From Streptomyces sp. Z26 (GTDB lineage Bacteria; Actinomycetota; Actinomycetes; Streptomycetales; Streptomycetaceae), in assembly GCF_003665095.1 (NCBI RefSeq), contig NZ_RCHV01000002.1:6142501-6206500 (forward strand): a stretch of 64,000 bases of DNA, in the 5' to 3' direction. The position numbers and the translations under genes were made by a program. Positions 8,169 through 16,474 of this stretch are shown here, piece after piece. The notes beneath the pieces were generated by a model, which made no database searches, was not told the DNA's origin, and saw nothing but the letters and a program-made list of their open reading frames with translations. Numbering within the stretch: the stretch's first letter is position 1; each line of letters starts with the position of its first letter.

Positions 8169-8936
8169 ATGAACGACCGCGCCGCTCCCGTACCGCCCCC
8201 CGACCCGCACGCCGCCCCCGACCCGGCCGCGTACGGGGACGACCTCGCCGCGACGCTCCGCGCCAGCGGCTCCCGCGTCGTGCCCGCCGAGGAGTTCCAC
8301 CGCCGTACGGGCACGGCACCGCAGGCGTGGGCCTCGTTCGCGCGGCACTGGGAGAAGCTGGCCCCCGACCCGTACGCGGCCGCGCGCGGCACCCGCCGCC
8401 TGCGCCGATACGGCGCCTTCACCTTCGACGCCGTCACGGGGGAGGCCCGCCCCACGGCGCACACCCCGTTCGTCCAGCCCGAGGCCAGCAACCCCCTCTA
8501 CGTGGACGTGCGGCGCGACTTCGAGCCGCTGACCGGCGCCTTCCTCGCGGACCCCGTGCTCCACACGGTGCTCGGCCTGCTGGGGCGCGCGGCGACCGGT
8601 CTGGAGAGCCACCGCAGGTGGCTCGCGAAGGTGCACCCGTTCCGCGTGCTGGCCTCGCCGGGCGACGCGGGGGAGCCCACCCCGGAGGGCATGCACCGGG
8701 ACGGGGTCACCCTCGTGTCGTCGCTCCTCGTGGGGCGGGCGAACGCCGAGGGCGGGCAGAGCACGGTGACCCGCCTCGACGGGCGCCCGGTCCTGTCCAC
8801 GACGCTGGCGGAGCCCGGCGCGCTGCTGGTGGGCGACGACCGCGGCACGCTCCACGGCGTGTCCCCGCTGCGTCCGCGCGACGTGGGGCGGCCCGCGCGC
8901 CGGGACGTCCTGGTGGCGACCTTCGCGCCCGCCTGA
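8169..8936 (+). CDS. 2-oxoglutarate/Fe(II)-dependent oxygenase (PF10014-like)
   Basis: 255 residues, ATG 8169 with GAGGAGG (8154-8160) upstream. The iron-binding triad is visible: HRD at about residues 175-177 (in GMHRDGV) and the distal His in TLHGVSPLRP near residue 229, followed by RRDVLVATF supplying the Arg expected to hold 2-oxoglutarate. The QPEASNPLYVDVRRDFEPL segment is typical of the 2OG-Fe dioxygenase family that includes the bacterial L-isoleucine 4-hydroxylase type. Likely role: hydroxylation of a free amino acid or small metabolite in the cytoplasm. The substrate is unknown. It ends the metal-enzyme run 6046-8936. Confidence 0.8.
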   Translation: MNDRAAPVPPPDPHAAPDPAAYGDDLAATLRASGSRVVPAEEFHRRTGTAPQAWASFARHWEKLAPDPYAAARGTRRLRRYGAFTFDAVTGEARPTAHTPFVQPEASNPLYVDVRRDFEPLTGAFLADPVLHTVLGLLGRAATGLESHRRWLAKVHPFRVLASPGDAGEPTPEGMHRDGVTLVSSLLVGRANAEGGQSTVTRLDGRPVLSTTLAEPGALLVGDDRGTLHGVSPLRPRDVGRPARRDVLVATFAPA

Positions 8937-9014
8937 ACGGCCTGCCCTGAGGACCCCGCCTGACCACCCGCCCCGCCTCAACGGCCGCCCCCGGCGGGCC
9001 CGTTCGCGCCCCGC

Positions 9015-10145
9015 TCACCGCGCCTCCCGCGCCCCGTCCGCTGTCCGCGCGACGAGGTCGTCCACGGCGCCCGCCACCCCGCCGTGCCGCGCGGCGGCGG
9101 CGCGCTGCCGCTCCGCGCCGCTGCCGCGCGCGTCCAGCCGCCGGAAGAGGGCCCGTACGCGCTCCAGGTCCCCGTACCGCCCGAGCACCGGTCCCACCCG
9201 GTCGAGCAGCCGCGCGCCCTGCGCGGCGGAGGACCGCACCCGGCCGTCCAGCGCGTCCACGCCCGCGCCCTCCCAGCCGTCGCGGGCGGCACGCCAGTAC
9301 GCCGCCCGCAGCAGCTCCGCGCCCACGCGCGGGCCGGGGTCGCCCGCCCGTACGCGCTCCAGCGCGTCCACGACGAGCGCGCGCACCAGCGCCGCCAGCG
9401 CCACCGTGTCCGCCACGTCGGGCAGCACGTCCATGCAGCGGACCTCGACGGTGGGGTGGTGCGGGTTGGGGCGCACGTCCCAGAACGGCAGGCCCGCCTC
9501 CAGCACGGCCTCCGACCGGGCCATGGCCTCCGCCAGCTCGTCGTACGCGCGCGCGGACTCCGCGTACGGCGGCGGGCCCAGGCACGGGAAGCGGCCGCGG
9601 ACCACGGCGCGCCAGCTCGCGTAACCCGTCGACGTGCCGTCGTGGTACGGGGAGTTGGCGGCCGTGGCGACGAGCAGCGGCAGCCAGGGGCGCAGGTGGT
9701 TGGCGGCCAGTACGGCCGCCTCGCGGTCGGGGCAGTGCGTGTGCACGTGGAGGGCGCTGATCGCGAAGTCGTCGAGCATGGCGCGGTACTGCGCCACGCC
9801 CGCCCGGTAGCGGGGGTGGTCGCCCACGCTCCCGGCGCCGTCGGCGGGCGCCCCGGCCACGGGCGCGGTGCCCGACGCGCAGAGCCGTATGCCCTCCTGC
9901 CGGGCCGCCGCGTCCGCCACCGCCCGCACCCGCCGCAGTTCCCCGTCCAGCGCCGCCGCGTCCGCCAGGGGCGGGGTGCGCACCTCGATCTGGCACCGGT
10001 CGAACTCGCCCGACACCAGCGGCCCCACCGCGGCCACGGCGCGCGCCACGACCGCGTCGCCCCGGGGGGAGGGGGCGCGCGTGCCGGGGTCGACGAGCAG
10101 GAACTCCTCCTCCACCCCCAGCGTCGGCACGCCGTCGGCGCTCAC
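9015..10145 (-). CDS. Glutamate-cysteine-ligase-like carboxylate-amine ligase (GCS2/YbdK family)
   Basis: 376 residues from GTG 10145. LGVEEEFLLVD at the N-terminus, SGEFDRCQIEVRTPP, HVHTHCPD and the AANSPYHDGTSTGYASWR block are the signature of the YbdK group of GCS2 ligases. These make a gamma-glutamyl or similar amide bond with ATP. The start overlaps the stop of the SDR gene upstream by 4 bp, making this the last gene of the operon 12476-9015. YbdK proteins have weak gamma-glutamylcysteine ligase activity in vitro. Actinomycetes use mycothiol instead of glutathione, so the true substrate here is open. Confidence 0.85.
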   Translation of the reverse strand: MSADGVPTLGVEEEFLLVDPGTRAPSPRGDAVVARAVAAVGPLVSGEFDRCQIEVRTPPLADAAALDGELRRVRAVADAAARQEGIRLCASGTAPVAGAPADGAGSVGDHPRYRAGVAQYRAMLDDFAISALHVHTHCPDREAAVLAANHLRPWLPLLVATAANSPYHDGTSTGYASWRAVVRGRFPCLGPPPYAESARAYDELAEAMARSEAVLEAGLPFWDVRPNPHHPTVEVRCMDVLPDVADTVALAALVRALVVDALERVRAGDPGPRVGAELLRAAYWRAARDGWEGAGVDALDGRVRSSAAQGARLLDRVGPVLGRYGDLERVRALFRRLDARGSGAERQRAAAARHGGVAGAVDDLVARTADGAREAR

Positions 10146-11182
10146 CCGTGGTCCGGACGCGGCGGCCGGTGCGGCTCCGGTGGCGCGGGCGCCGTGGCGC
10201 GCGCCTCCGCCGCGCCCCCGGCCAGGGCCGCCACGTGCGCCCACAGCTCCTCGCGCGCGGCGGGCCCGTCGGGCCCCGCCCCGAGCGCGTACGTCGCGGG
10301 GCGGACGCGCCGGTCGTGCCACAGCCGCCCGCTGACACGCACGGCCTCCGGCGCGGACGCCAGCCACACGACGGTGTCGGCGCCCTCCTCCGGGGTGCGG
10401 ATGACGGGGCGGGTCAGCACGCGGAAGACGGGCAGCCAGTTCCGTACGCCCTTGGTGTCCGCCCAGCCGGGATGTACGGCGTGGACGTGCACGCCGTCCT
10501 CGCGCAGCCGGTCGGCCCACATCTGCGTGATCACCACCTGGGCGCGCTTGGTGCGGGCGTAGAACTTCTTCGGCCCGTACGCGTCCCGCGTCGACTCCGG
10601 GTCGTGCTCGGGGAGCGACGTGCCGTACTGCCCGCCGGAGGTCACGTCGAGGACCCGGGAGGGCGCCGCCCGCCGCAGCAGCGGCGAGAGCGCGTCGATG
10701 AGGAACCAGGGGGCCAGGACGTGGGTGGCGAAGGTGAGTTCCACGCCGTCGGGGCTGAACTGCCGCTCGTCGGGCATGACGCCCGCGTTGTTCACCAGGA
10801 CGTCCAGCCGCTCCTCCCGCGCGAGGAAGCCCTCCGTGAACTCCCGCAGTGAGGCGAGGCTGCTCACGTCGCACACCACGGGACGTACGTCCCCCGCGCC
10901 GTCCGCGTCCGCCAGGCGCTCCCGGGTGAGGGCCGCCGCCTCCTCGGCCCGCTCCGGCGTGCGCCCCAGCACGCGCACCGAGGCGCCGAGCCGCGCGCAG
11001 CCCGCCGCGGTGGCCAGCCCGATGCCCGAACCGGCGCCCGTGACGAGGACCGTCGCGCCGTCCATCCGTTCCGGGCCCGGTGGCCAGTCCGGCAGGCGGC
11101 GGCGTACGGACAGGCCGGTTCTGCCGTAGCCCAGGACGACGGAACGGTCCAGTGCCTTGTCGATGACTCCGGGGACACCCAT
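10142..11182 (-). CDS. Short-chain dehydrogenase/reductase
   Basis: 346 residues, ATG 11182. A stretch of about 40 residues (ALDRSVVLGYGRTGLSVRRR) precedes the Rossmann fold, as in actinobacterial SDRs related to retinol-type dehydrogenases. The cofactor loop TGAGSGIG is near residue 48. NNAG, a serine in DVTSGGQYG and the catalytic YARTK (Y-x3-K) are present, and the VLGRTPER position suggests NADP preference. It is the third gene of the VOC-SDR-SDR-ligase operon, with a 65-bp gap to the SDR upstream and a 4-bp overlap with the ligase. Substrate unknown. Confidence 0.87.
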   Translation of the reverse strand: MGVPGVIDKALDRSVVLGYGRTGLSVRRRLPDWPPGPERMDGATVLVTGAGSGIGLATAAGCARLGASVRVLGRTPERAEEAAALTRERLADADGAGDVRPVVCDVSSLASLREFTEGFLAREERLDVLVNNAGVMPDERQFSPDGVELTFATHVLAPWFLIDALSPLLRRAAPSRVLDVTSGGQYGTSLPEHDPESTRDAYGPKKFYARTKRAQVVITQMWADRLREDGVHVHAVHPGWADTKGVRNWLPVFRVLTRPVIRTPEEGADTVVWLASAPEAVRVSGRLWHDRRVRPATYALGAGPDGPAAREELWAHVAALAGGAAEARATAPAPPEPHRPPRPDHG

Positions 11183-11247
11183 GCGCCTCGCGGTACCCGT
11201 ACGCGGCGGGCCGACACGTACGCCGGTGCCGTCGTACGGGTCGGGTG

Positions 11248-12057
11248 TCACGTGCGCAGGTACGACGCCCCGTTCAGGTCCAGCACCGTGCCCGAGGCCC
11301 AGGCCGCCTCCGGGGACGCGAGGTAGCGCACGGCGGCGGCCACCTCCTCCGGCGTGCCCACCCGGCCGAACGGGCTCTCGCCCCGCACGGCGTCCCCGTC
11401 CGGCCCGGCCAGCCTGTCGCTCTGGCGCTCCGTGGCGACGAAGCCGGGCGCCACGGACGTGACCGCGACGCCGTGCGGGGCCAGCGCGACGGCCATCGAC
11501 TGCCCGAACGCGTGCAGCGCGGCCTTGCTCGCGCCGTACGCCGGGAACTCCGGCTCGCCGCGGAACGCGCCGCGCGAACCGACGTTCACCACGTGCCCGG
11601 GGGCGCCGCGGTCGATCAGGTGCCGGGCGACGCACCAGGTCAGGTCGGCGGCGGAGAGCAGGTTGACGTCGAGCGTGCGGCGCCAGGCCGCGCGCCACCG
11701 GGCCAGGGAGGCCGTGGCCACCGGGTGCCGGGTGGCGGGGGAGGGGGCGACGGCGGCGTTGTTGACCAGTACGTCGACCCGCCCGAGCCCGGCCACCGCC
11801 TCGTCCGCCACGCGCACGGCGGCGTCCGGCTCGCCCAGGTCGGCCCGTACGAGGACGTGGCCGTCGCCGGGCAGCAGCCGCAGCGTCTCCGCCGCGTCCG
11901 CGTCGCGGCTGGCGTACTGCGCGGCCACCCGGTCTCCCGCCGACGCGAACGCCACCGCGACGGCCCGGCCGATACCGCGCGACGCCCCGGTGACCAGCAC
12001 GCACCTTGCCTCGTGGGCGCCCGCCTCGTGGACGCCCGCCTCGTCCGTGCTCCTCAC
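11248..12057 (-). CDS. Short-chain dehydrogenase/reductase (FabG-like)
   Basis: 269 residues from GTG 12057, which overlaps the VOC gene stop as GTGA. TGASRGIG (about residues 24-31), the VNNAAVAPS strand, VNVGSRGAFRGEP with the catalytic Ser and YGASKAALHAF with Tyr/Lys are all intact. The C-terminal VLDLNGASYLRT ending is typical of classical FabG-like SDRs. It is probably a cytoplasmic NAD(P)H-dependent oxidoreductase acting with its operon partners on an unidentified compound. It lacks close similarity to the next SDR, so the pair is not a recent duplication. Confidence 0.87.
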   Translation of the reverse strand: MRSTDEAGVHEAGAHEARCVLVTGASRGIGRAVAVAFASAGDRVAAQYASRDADAAETLRLLPGDGHVLVRADLGEPDAAVRVADEAVAGLGRVDVLVNNAAVAPSPATRHPVATASLARWRAAWRRTLDVNLLSAADLTWCVARHLIDRGAPGHVVNVGSRGAFRGEPEFPAYGASKAALHAFGQSMAVALAPHGVAVTSVAPGFVATERQSDRLAGPDGDAVRGESPFGRVGTPEEVAAAVRYLASPEAAWASGTVLDLNGASYLRT

Positions 12058-12476
12058 CGCGCGAACACCGCCGACTCGTCCGTGAACGACTTGAACTCCA
12101 GGGCGTTGCCCGCCGGGTCGCGCAGGAACATGGTCCACTGCTCGGCCCGTTCGCCCGCGTAGCGCAGGTACGGCTCGATGTCGAAGGGCGTCCCGGCCGC
12201 CCGCAGCCGTTCCGCCAGCTCGTGGAAGCGGGCGCGGGGCAGGAGCAGCCCGAAGTGCGGTACGGGTACGGCCGTCCCCTCCACCGTGCCGTACGCGGCC
12301 GGTACGGACGGCTGCCCCGCCAGGTGCGTCACCAGCTGGTGCCCGTCGAGGTCCCAGTCGACCCAGTGGTCCGTCGAGCGGCCCTCGGCCAGCCCCAGCA
12401 CCCCGCCGTAGAAGCGGCGGGCGGCGGCCAGGTCGTCGACGGGAACGGCGAGATGCACGGCGGGGCGGTGGCGCAC
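12054..12476 (-). CDS. VOC-family (glyoxalase/dioxygenase fold) protein
   Basis: 140 residues. GTG 12476 is preferred because AGGAGAGGAAG lies 8 nt before it; the frame extends upstream without conserved sequence. HLAVPVDDLAAARRFYGGVLGL opens the first beta-alpha-beta-beta-beta module. VPHFGLLL and the closing FLRDPAGNALEFKSF supply His and Glu positions used as metal ligands in the VOC fold. It is the promoter-proximal gene of a four-gene operon and faces the GntR regulator across a palindromic operator. It could be a dioxygenase, an isomerase or a binding protein. Confidence 0.83.
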   Translation of the reverse strand: MRHRPAVHLAVPVDDLAAARRFYGGVLGLAEGRSTDHWVDWDLDGHQLVTHLAGQPSVPAAYGTVEGTAVPVPHFGLLLPRARFHELAERLRAAGTPFDIEPYLRYAGERAEQWTMFLRDPAGNALEFKSFTDESAVFAR

Positions 12477-12513
12477 GGCGGGCTTCCTCTCCTCGCGGCG
12501 GCGGGCCCGGCCG

Positions 12514-12554
12514 AGTCTGGGACCGCACCCGGCCGATGTCAACATTCGACATCG
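12514..12554 (-). promoter_or_regulatory. Divergent control region: TTGACA promoter overlapped by a 21-bp GntR-type palindrome
   Basis: CGATGTC at 12534-12540, 7 bp, and GACATCG at 12548-12554 form a perfect 7+7 inverted repeat. On the minus strand, TTGACA (12542-12537) and CAGACT (12519-12514) are spaced by 17 bp and would transcribe the VOC-SDR-SDR-ligase operon. The palindrome covers the -35 box. The TGTC...GACA core fits FadR/GntR operators, and the GntR gene starts 63 bp away on the plus strand. Confidence 0.7.
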
Positions 12555-12616
12555 CGCCGACGGCGGGAGCGCGGCCGGGGATTGCCCGCCGCGCCCCCCG
12601 GTGCCACCGTGTGCGG

Positions 12617-13288
12617 ATGAACGCCGTGCCCCTCCCGAAGGCCACCCGCCGCGGACTCGCCGACGAGGCGGCCGACCTCGTACGGGACGCCCTCTTCGAC
12701 GGCCGTTTCCCGCCCGGCGCGCCGCTGCGCGAGGTCGAACTCGCCGCCGGACTCGGCGTCAGCCGAGGCTCCGTCCGCGAGGCGCTGGCCCGGCTGCGCG
12801 AGGAGGGGCTGGTACGCGGTGGCTGGCACCGCAGCGCCACCGTGATCGAGGTGACCGCCGACGACGTACGGGAGGTGTACGAGCTGCGGGCCGCCCTCGA
12901 CGTCCTCGCCGCCACCACCGCACGGCGCACCGCCACCGGCCCGCGACTCGACCGGCTCGACGCCCTCGTCGACGCGCTGGAGGCGAAGGCGCACGGCGGC
13001 GCCGACGACGCCGAACTGGCCGCCGCCGACCTCGACTTCCACGACCACGTCTACGACTTGGCGGGCAACGCGCGGCTCACCGCCGCCTGGCACGCCATCC
13101 GCTCGCAGATCCGCCTCTTCCACCTGCACCGCGTCACCGGCGCCGCCGACGGCTACCGCGCCCACGTCGTCGACGAGCACCGCCGGATCGCCGCACTCCT
13201 GCGCGGCGACGACGAGACGGCCCTCGCGGAGTACGTACGGGAGCACGTCGACGCGGCCCGCCGCATCCTGCTGGCCGCCACCCGGTGA
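12617..13288 (+). CDS. GntR-family regulator (FadR/FCD subfamily)
   Basis: 223 residues, ATG 12617. The N-terminal winged helix has the GntR pattern (LADEAADLVRDALFDGRFPPGAPLREVELAAGLGVSRGSVREAL in overview; recognition helix SRGSVREALARL near residues 48-59). The C-terminal FCD domain is all-helical, with YELRAALDV, a D-L-D-FHDHVY stretch and VDEHRRIAALLRG; the Asp/His positions are those that bind metal plus a carboxylic-acid ligand in this family. It is transcribed divergently from the VOC-SDR operon, whose promoter carries the 12534-12554 palindrome, so repression of that operon and of itself is likely. The GNAT gene overlaps its stop by 4 bp. Confidence 0.88.
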   Translation: MNAVPLPKATRRGLADEAADLVRDALFDGRFPPGAPLREVELAAGLGVSRGSVREALARLREEGLVRGGWHRSATVIEVTADDVREVYELRAALDVLAATTARRTATGPRLDRLDALVDALEAKAHGGADDAELAAADLDFHDHVYDLAGNARLTAAWHAIRSQIRLFHLHRVTGAADGYRAHVVDEHRRIAALLRGDDETALAEYVREHVDAARRILLAATR

Positions 13289-13848
13289 CGCCGTCCTGGC
13301 CGACCGCCGTACCCCTGTCGACTCCGCGGCTGCTGCTGGAACCGCTCCGCGTGGAGCACGCGCGCGAGGCGGCGCCGGTCCTCGACGACGTCCGCCTCCA
13401 CACCTGGACCGGCGGCGGACCCGCCACCCCCGCGCTGCTGCGGGACCGCTACGCGCGCCTGGTCGCGGGCCGCTCGCCGGACGGTACGCGGGGCTGGCTC
13501 AACTGGATGCTGCGGCTGCGGGAGCGGGAGCCCGGGGCACACCCGCCGCCCCCGCCGTACGGGCCACTCGTCGGCACCGTCCAGGCCACGCTCCACCGCC
13601 CCGCCGACGGCGGGCTCGAAGCGGCGCTCGCCTGGGTGGTCGCCGTCGACCACCAGGGCCGCGGCTACGCGCGCGAGAGCGCCCTCGCCATGGCCGCCCG
13701 GCTGCGCGAGGAGGGGGTGACGCGGCTGACCGCGTACGTCCACCCGGACCACCACGCGTCCGCCGGGGTCGCGCGGGCGCTGGGCCTCACGGCGTCCGGC
13801 ACCGTCGTGGACGGCGAGGTCCGCTGGAGCGACGGGGGGACGGAGTGA
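13285..13848 (+). CDS. GNAT-family N-acetyltransferase
   Basis: 187 residues from GTG 13285, overlapping the GntR gene stop as GTGA. LSTPRLLLEPL is the usual RimJ/RimL-type beginning. The acetyl-CoA loop appears as VVAVDHQGRGYARESALAMAARL (the Q-G-x-G-Y-A loop, about residues 125-135). HPDHHASAGVARALGLTASG closes the fold. Translational coupling to the regulator suggests joint expression. The amine substrate (protein N-terminus or small molecule) cannot be told. Confidence 0.84.
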   Translation: MTPSWPTAVPLSTPRLLLEPLRVEHAREAAPVLDDVRLHTWTGGGPATPALLRDRYARLVAGRSPDGTRGWLNWMLRLREREPGAHPPPPPYGPLVGTVQATLHRPADGGLEAALAWVVAVDHQGRGYARESALAMAARLREEGVTRLTAYVHPDHHASAGVARALGLTASGTVVDGEVRWSDGGTE

Positions 13849-13984
13849 CGCACGGCGGGGGCGTCCGGAGTGTGTACGGGCGGGGCGCGGCGGGGTACCC
13901 GCCCGGTCCGACGCACCCGTCCCGTACCCGCGACGGGCGTCCGACGCCCCGGTGCGCGCCGCCGGGCCACCCGGAGGAGGAACC

Positions 13985-14389
13985 ATGCCTGTCGCCACGC
14001 TCGGCCTCGCCGTACTGGACTGCCCCGACCCCCGGGCGCTCGCCGCCTTCTACGCCGGACTGCTCGGCGGCGAGGTCGCGGACGGCCGGGACACCGACTG
14101 GGCCGACCTGTTCCTGCCCGGCGGCGCGCGGATCGCGTTCCAGCGGGCGCCGGACTTCCGGCCGCCGCCGTGGCCGTCGGACGGGCACGGCGCGCAGCAG
14201 ATGCACCTCGACCTGATGGTCGACGACATCGCGACGGCGCAGGAGCGGGCGTTCGCGCTCGGCGCGAAGCCGCTGGACCTGGAGGACGACGCGGGGGCGC
14301 GCGAGTTCCGTGTGTACGCCGACCCCGTGGGCCACCCGTTCTGCCTCGTCCGGACATCGCCTCGACCCACCCGAGGAGGTACGCCGTGA
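13985..14389 (+). CDS. VOC-family (glyoxalase-like) protein
   Basis: 134 residues, ATG 13985 behind a strong GGAGGAGG. LGLAVLDCPDPRALAAFYAGLLGGEV opens a glyoxalase-like fold, QQMHLDLMVDDIATAQERAFALGAKPL the second module, and YADPVGHPFCLV the end, the common actinobacterial VOC_2 type. Metal ligands are not fully conserved, so enzyme activity is uncertain and resistance or binding roles are possible. It overlaps the next gene by 4 bp. Confidence 0.83.
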   Translation: MPVATLGLAVLDCPDPRALAAFYAGLLGGEVADGRDTDWADLFLPGGARIAFQRAPDFRPPPWPSDGHGAQQMHLDLMVDDIATAQERAFALGAKPLDLEDDAGAREFRVYADPVGHPFCLVRTSPRPTRGGTP

Positions 14390-14856
14390 CCGGGAACGAG
14401 GACGCCGCGCCGCAGGGGACCGACCAGGGACGGGTCCCGGAGTCGGAGCCCGAGCCGGACCCGCGGATCGTCGAGGCGGTCGGGGTGCTGTCCGAGGCGC
14501 TGGAGACCACCGAGCGCGCCCGCGGCCTGCTCTACGGCTTCCACCAGCTGACCGGCCACGCCGACCTGCGCCTCGACGACGCCGTCGGGCTGCTCCGCGA
14601 CTGCGGTCAGCACGCGCTCGCCGACGAGGTCGAACGGGAGCTGGTGGGCCGGAACGTCGTGCCGGGGAGGTGGACGTACCAGCTGGTCGAGGAGTACGAC
14701 GACGGCTACTACGCCACGTTCCGGCGGCTGGAGGAGACCGTGCGCGGGCGGTTCGTCCAGGGGCGCCGCCACACCCTGGAGGCGGAGATGAAGCGGAAGC
14801 GGCGTACGCACGGCCACCCCGCGCACACGGCCGAGCCCGCGGACGGGCGCGGCTGA
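14386..14856 (+). CDS. Conserved actinobacterial protein of unknown function
   Basis: 156 residues from GTG 14386, translationally coupled to the VOC gene. There is an acidic N-terminal tail (about 27 residues), then helices (IVEAVGVLSEALETTERARGLLYGFHQLTGHADLRLDDAV) and a conserved-looking core LVGRNVVPGRWTYQLVEEYDDGYYATFRRLEE, ending in a basic tail. There are no membrane segments or catalytic motifs I recognise. It resembles short soluble proteins found widely in Streptomyces near stress genes. Confidence 0.75.
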   Translation: MTGNEDAAPQGTDQGRVPESEPEPDPRIVEAVGVLSEALETTERARGLLYGFHQLTGHADLRLDDAVGLLRDCGQHALADEVERELVGRNVVPGRWTYQLVEEYDDGYYATFRRLEETVRGRFVQGRRHTLEAEMKRKRRTHGHPAHTAEPADGRG

Positions 14857-14931
14857 CGGGGGCGTGGCCGGCGTGGGCGGCCCGTACCGCCCGTACGCCT
14901 GCCGCCCGACACGGGCCCGGCGCCGTAGGGG

Positions 14932-15273
14932 TCAGCTGTCCAGCTCGGCCAGGCACCGCGTCCAGCGTCGGCGGCGGGCGGCCTCGTCCTGCTCCCACCA
15001 CGGCGTGCCCCGTTCGCCCAGCCCGACCTTCGCGGTGTGGACGCGGGCCCGCGCCGCCCGTTCGGCCTGCGCGTCCGCATCCTTCCGGGCGGCCGCCACC
15101 GCGCGGCGGGCCGCCATCAGGTGCCGCGTCAGCCGGTCCGCGGCCTCGTCGGGCAGCGCCGGGTCGGTCGCCCGCCACCGTCTCCCGTCGATGACGACGT
15201 GGTGCCCGTCGGCGGTGTGCTCCGGCTGCCGTCGCGGTCGTTCGCGCTGACGACGCCGTTCGTCGGCCGTCAT
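14932..15273 (-). CDS. Small Arg-rich conserved hypothetical protein
   Basis: 113 residues, ATG 15273. A very basic N-terminus (ERRRQRERPRRQ) precedes a compact strand HHVVIDGRRWRATDPALP, a long Ala/Arg-rich helix (probably coiled coil, about residues 45-80) and a GTPWWEQDEAARRRRWTRCLAEL end. The VIDGRRWRATDPALPD and TPWWEQ pattern is found in short Streptomyces proteins of unknown role. It converges on the 14386-14856 gene. Confidence 0.72.
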   Translation of the reverse strand: MTADERRRQRERPRRQPEHTADGHHVVIDGRRWRATDPALPDEAADRLTRHLMAARRAVAAARKDADAQAERAARARVHTAKVGLGERGTPWWEQDEAARRRRWTRCLAELDS

Positions 15274-15306
15274 GACCGGGGCCTCAGGGGGCGGGCCGTC
15301 CGACGG

Positions 15307-15528
15307 TCAGCACCCGGCGGGGTGCCGCTCCGCGGCCGAGTCGAGTACGTCCCGCGCCGCCGCCACCGCGTCCCCCGTCGCCTCGCGGCCGGTGGCGACG
15401 CACAGCGCGTACGCGGCCCGCTCCAGCCGCCGGGTCGTGCCCGGGGTGGCGTGCTGCTCGTGCATGATGCGGGCGTCCGCGTGCTGTGCGAGGAGAGCGC
15501 GCAGGTCGCGGGGGGAGTGGGTGAGCAT
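15307..15528 (-). CDS. DUF5133-type small protein (paralogue of 18573-18812)
   Basis: 73 residues if begun at ATG 15528 (MLTHSPRDLRALLAQH). It aligns along its length with the 79-residue product of 18573-18812: ML-HP/SP-LR-L-AQ at the start, then TRRLERAAYALCVATG against TRQRLEDVAYTLCVSTG, then AVAAARDVL against ALIAARHRL. Such DUF5133 proteins accompany SigB-type sigma factors and ANTAR regulators in Streptomyces. Function unknown; probably a small helical regulatory protein. Confidence 0.78.
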   Translation of the reverse strand: MLTHSPRDLRALLAQHADARIMHEQHATPGTTRRLERAAYALCVATGREATGDAVAAARDVLDSAAERHPAGC

Positions 15529-15663
15529 GGTGGACCCCTGACGTACGTACGGACCGGTGGATCGGTGACACACGGGACGTCCGGTTGTCCGAGGTCTCCG
15601 GGGTCGTCCGAGTGCCCGGCCGTCCACGCGGCAAACGCCGCCGTTCCGGCCCCGGCGCCGCGT

Positions 15664-16353
15664 TCAGTCGAGTTCGCCGTGCTCGCAGAGGCGCCGGGCG
15701 ACCTCGCGGAGCTTGTTGTTGTTCTCCTGCGAGTAGCGGCGCAGCACGTCGAACGCCTGCTCCTCGGGGAGCGCGCGGCTGCCCATGAGGATGCCCATGG
15801 CCTCCCCGATGGAGTGGCGCGTGGCGACGGCGTGCTCCAGCTGGGCCTGGGTGCGCGCGCCGGAGAAGGCGACGGCGGAGTGGGAGGCGAGCAGCCAGCC
15901 CGCCAGCTCGCCGTCGTCGTCGAACGCGCCGGGCGCGCGGGAGTAGAGGTTCAGCGCGCCCAGTTCCTCCTCGTCCGTGTAGAGGAGGAAGCCCATCATG
16001 CTGCCCACGCCCAGCGCGCGGGCCCCCGGCGCGTAGCCGGGCCAGCGCTGCCGCTCGGCGGTCAGGTCCGGGATACGGAAGACCCGTTCGCCGTCCGCCG
16101 TACGGGCGGCGTCGAAGCAGGGGCCCTCGCCCGAACGTTCCTGGAGACGGTCGCTCTCCAGCACCAGCGGGTCCGTGGCGGCGAGGGTCTCCACCGCCGT
16201 GCCGTGCAGGATCAGGATTCCGGCGGCGTCGCAGCCCCCGACCAGTTCCGTGGCCGAGGCGGTGATCCGCTCCAGGGTGGCGTCGACGGATTCCTGCTTC
16301 AGGAGGTCCCGCGCCAGCGCGGCCATCTGTTGCGCGAACGGTCCCCAGTCCAT
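15664..16353 (-). CDS. GAF and ANTAR domain protein (RNA-binding antiterminator)
   Basis: 229 residues, ATG 16353. Residues 10-150 form a GAF domain (ASATELVGGCDAAGILILHG, SGEGPCFDAARTADGERVFRIPDL, GVGSMMGFLLYTDEEELGALNLYS). The C-terminal 60 residues are an ANTAR three-helix domain (HAVATRHSIGEAMGILMGSRALPEEQAFDVLRRYSQENNNKLREVARRL), which binds paired RNA hairpins and lets polymerase read through terminators. The N-terminal domain presumably senses a small ligand. Targets are not identifiable here. Confidence 0.9.
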   Translation of the reverse strand: MDWGPFAQQMAALARDLLKQESVDATLERITASATELVGGCDAAGILILHGTAVETLAATDPLVLESDRLQERSGEGPCFDAARTADGERVFRIPDLTAERQRWPGYAPGARALGVGSMMGFLLYTDEEELGALNLYSRAPGAFDDDGELAGWLLASHSAVAFSGARTQAQLEHAVATRHSIGEAMGILMGSRALPEEQAFDVLRRYSQENNNKLREVARRLCEHGELD

Positions 16354-16474
16354 GTCGTCCTCCGTGCGGTGTGCCCCCGTCGGAACAGAACGCGCCCAGC
16401 CTGCCACAGGCGACGGCCCGTACGGTGAACGGCGGTGCGGCGCCCCGGAGTTCGCCCCGTACGCCCGCCCGGCC

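Noticed and set aside
6919..8319. Minus-strand open frame across the iron-enzyme gene
   Set aside because: Opposite-strand artefact of the coupled CDGSH and HDO genes, with Arg/Gly-rich composition and no start signals.
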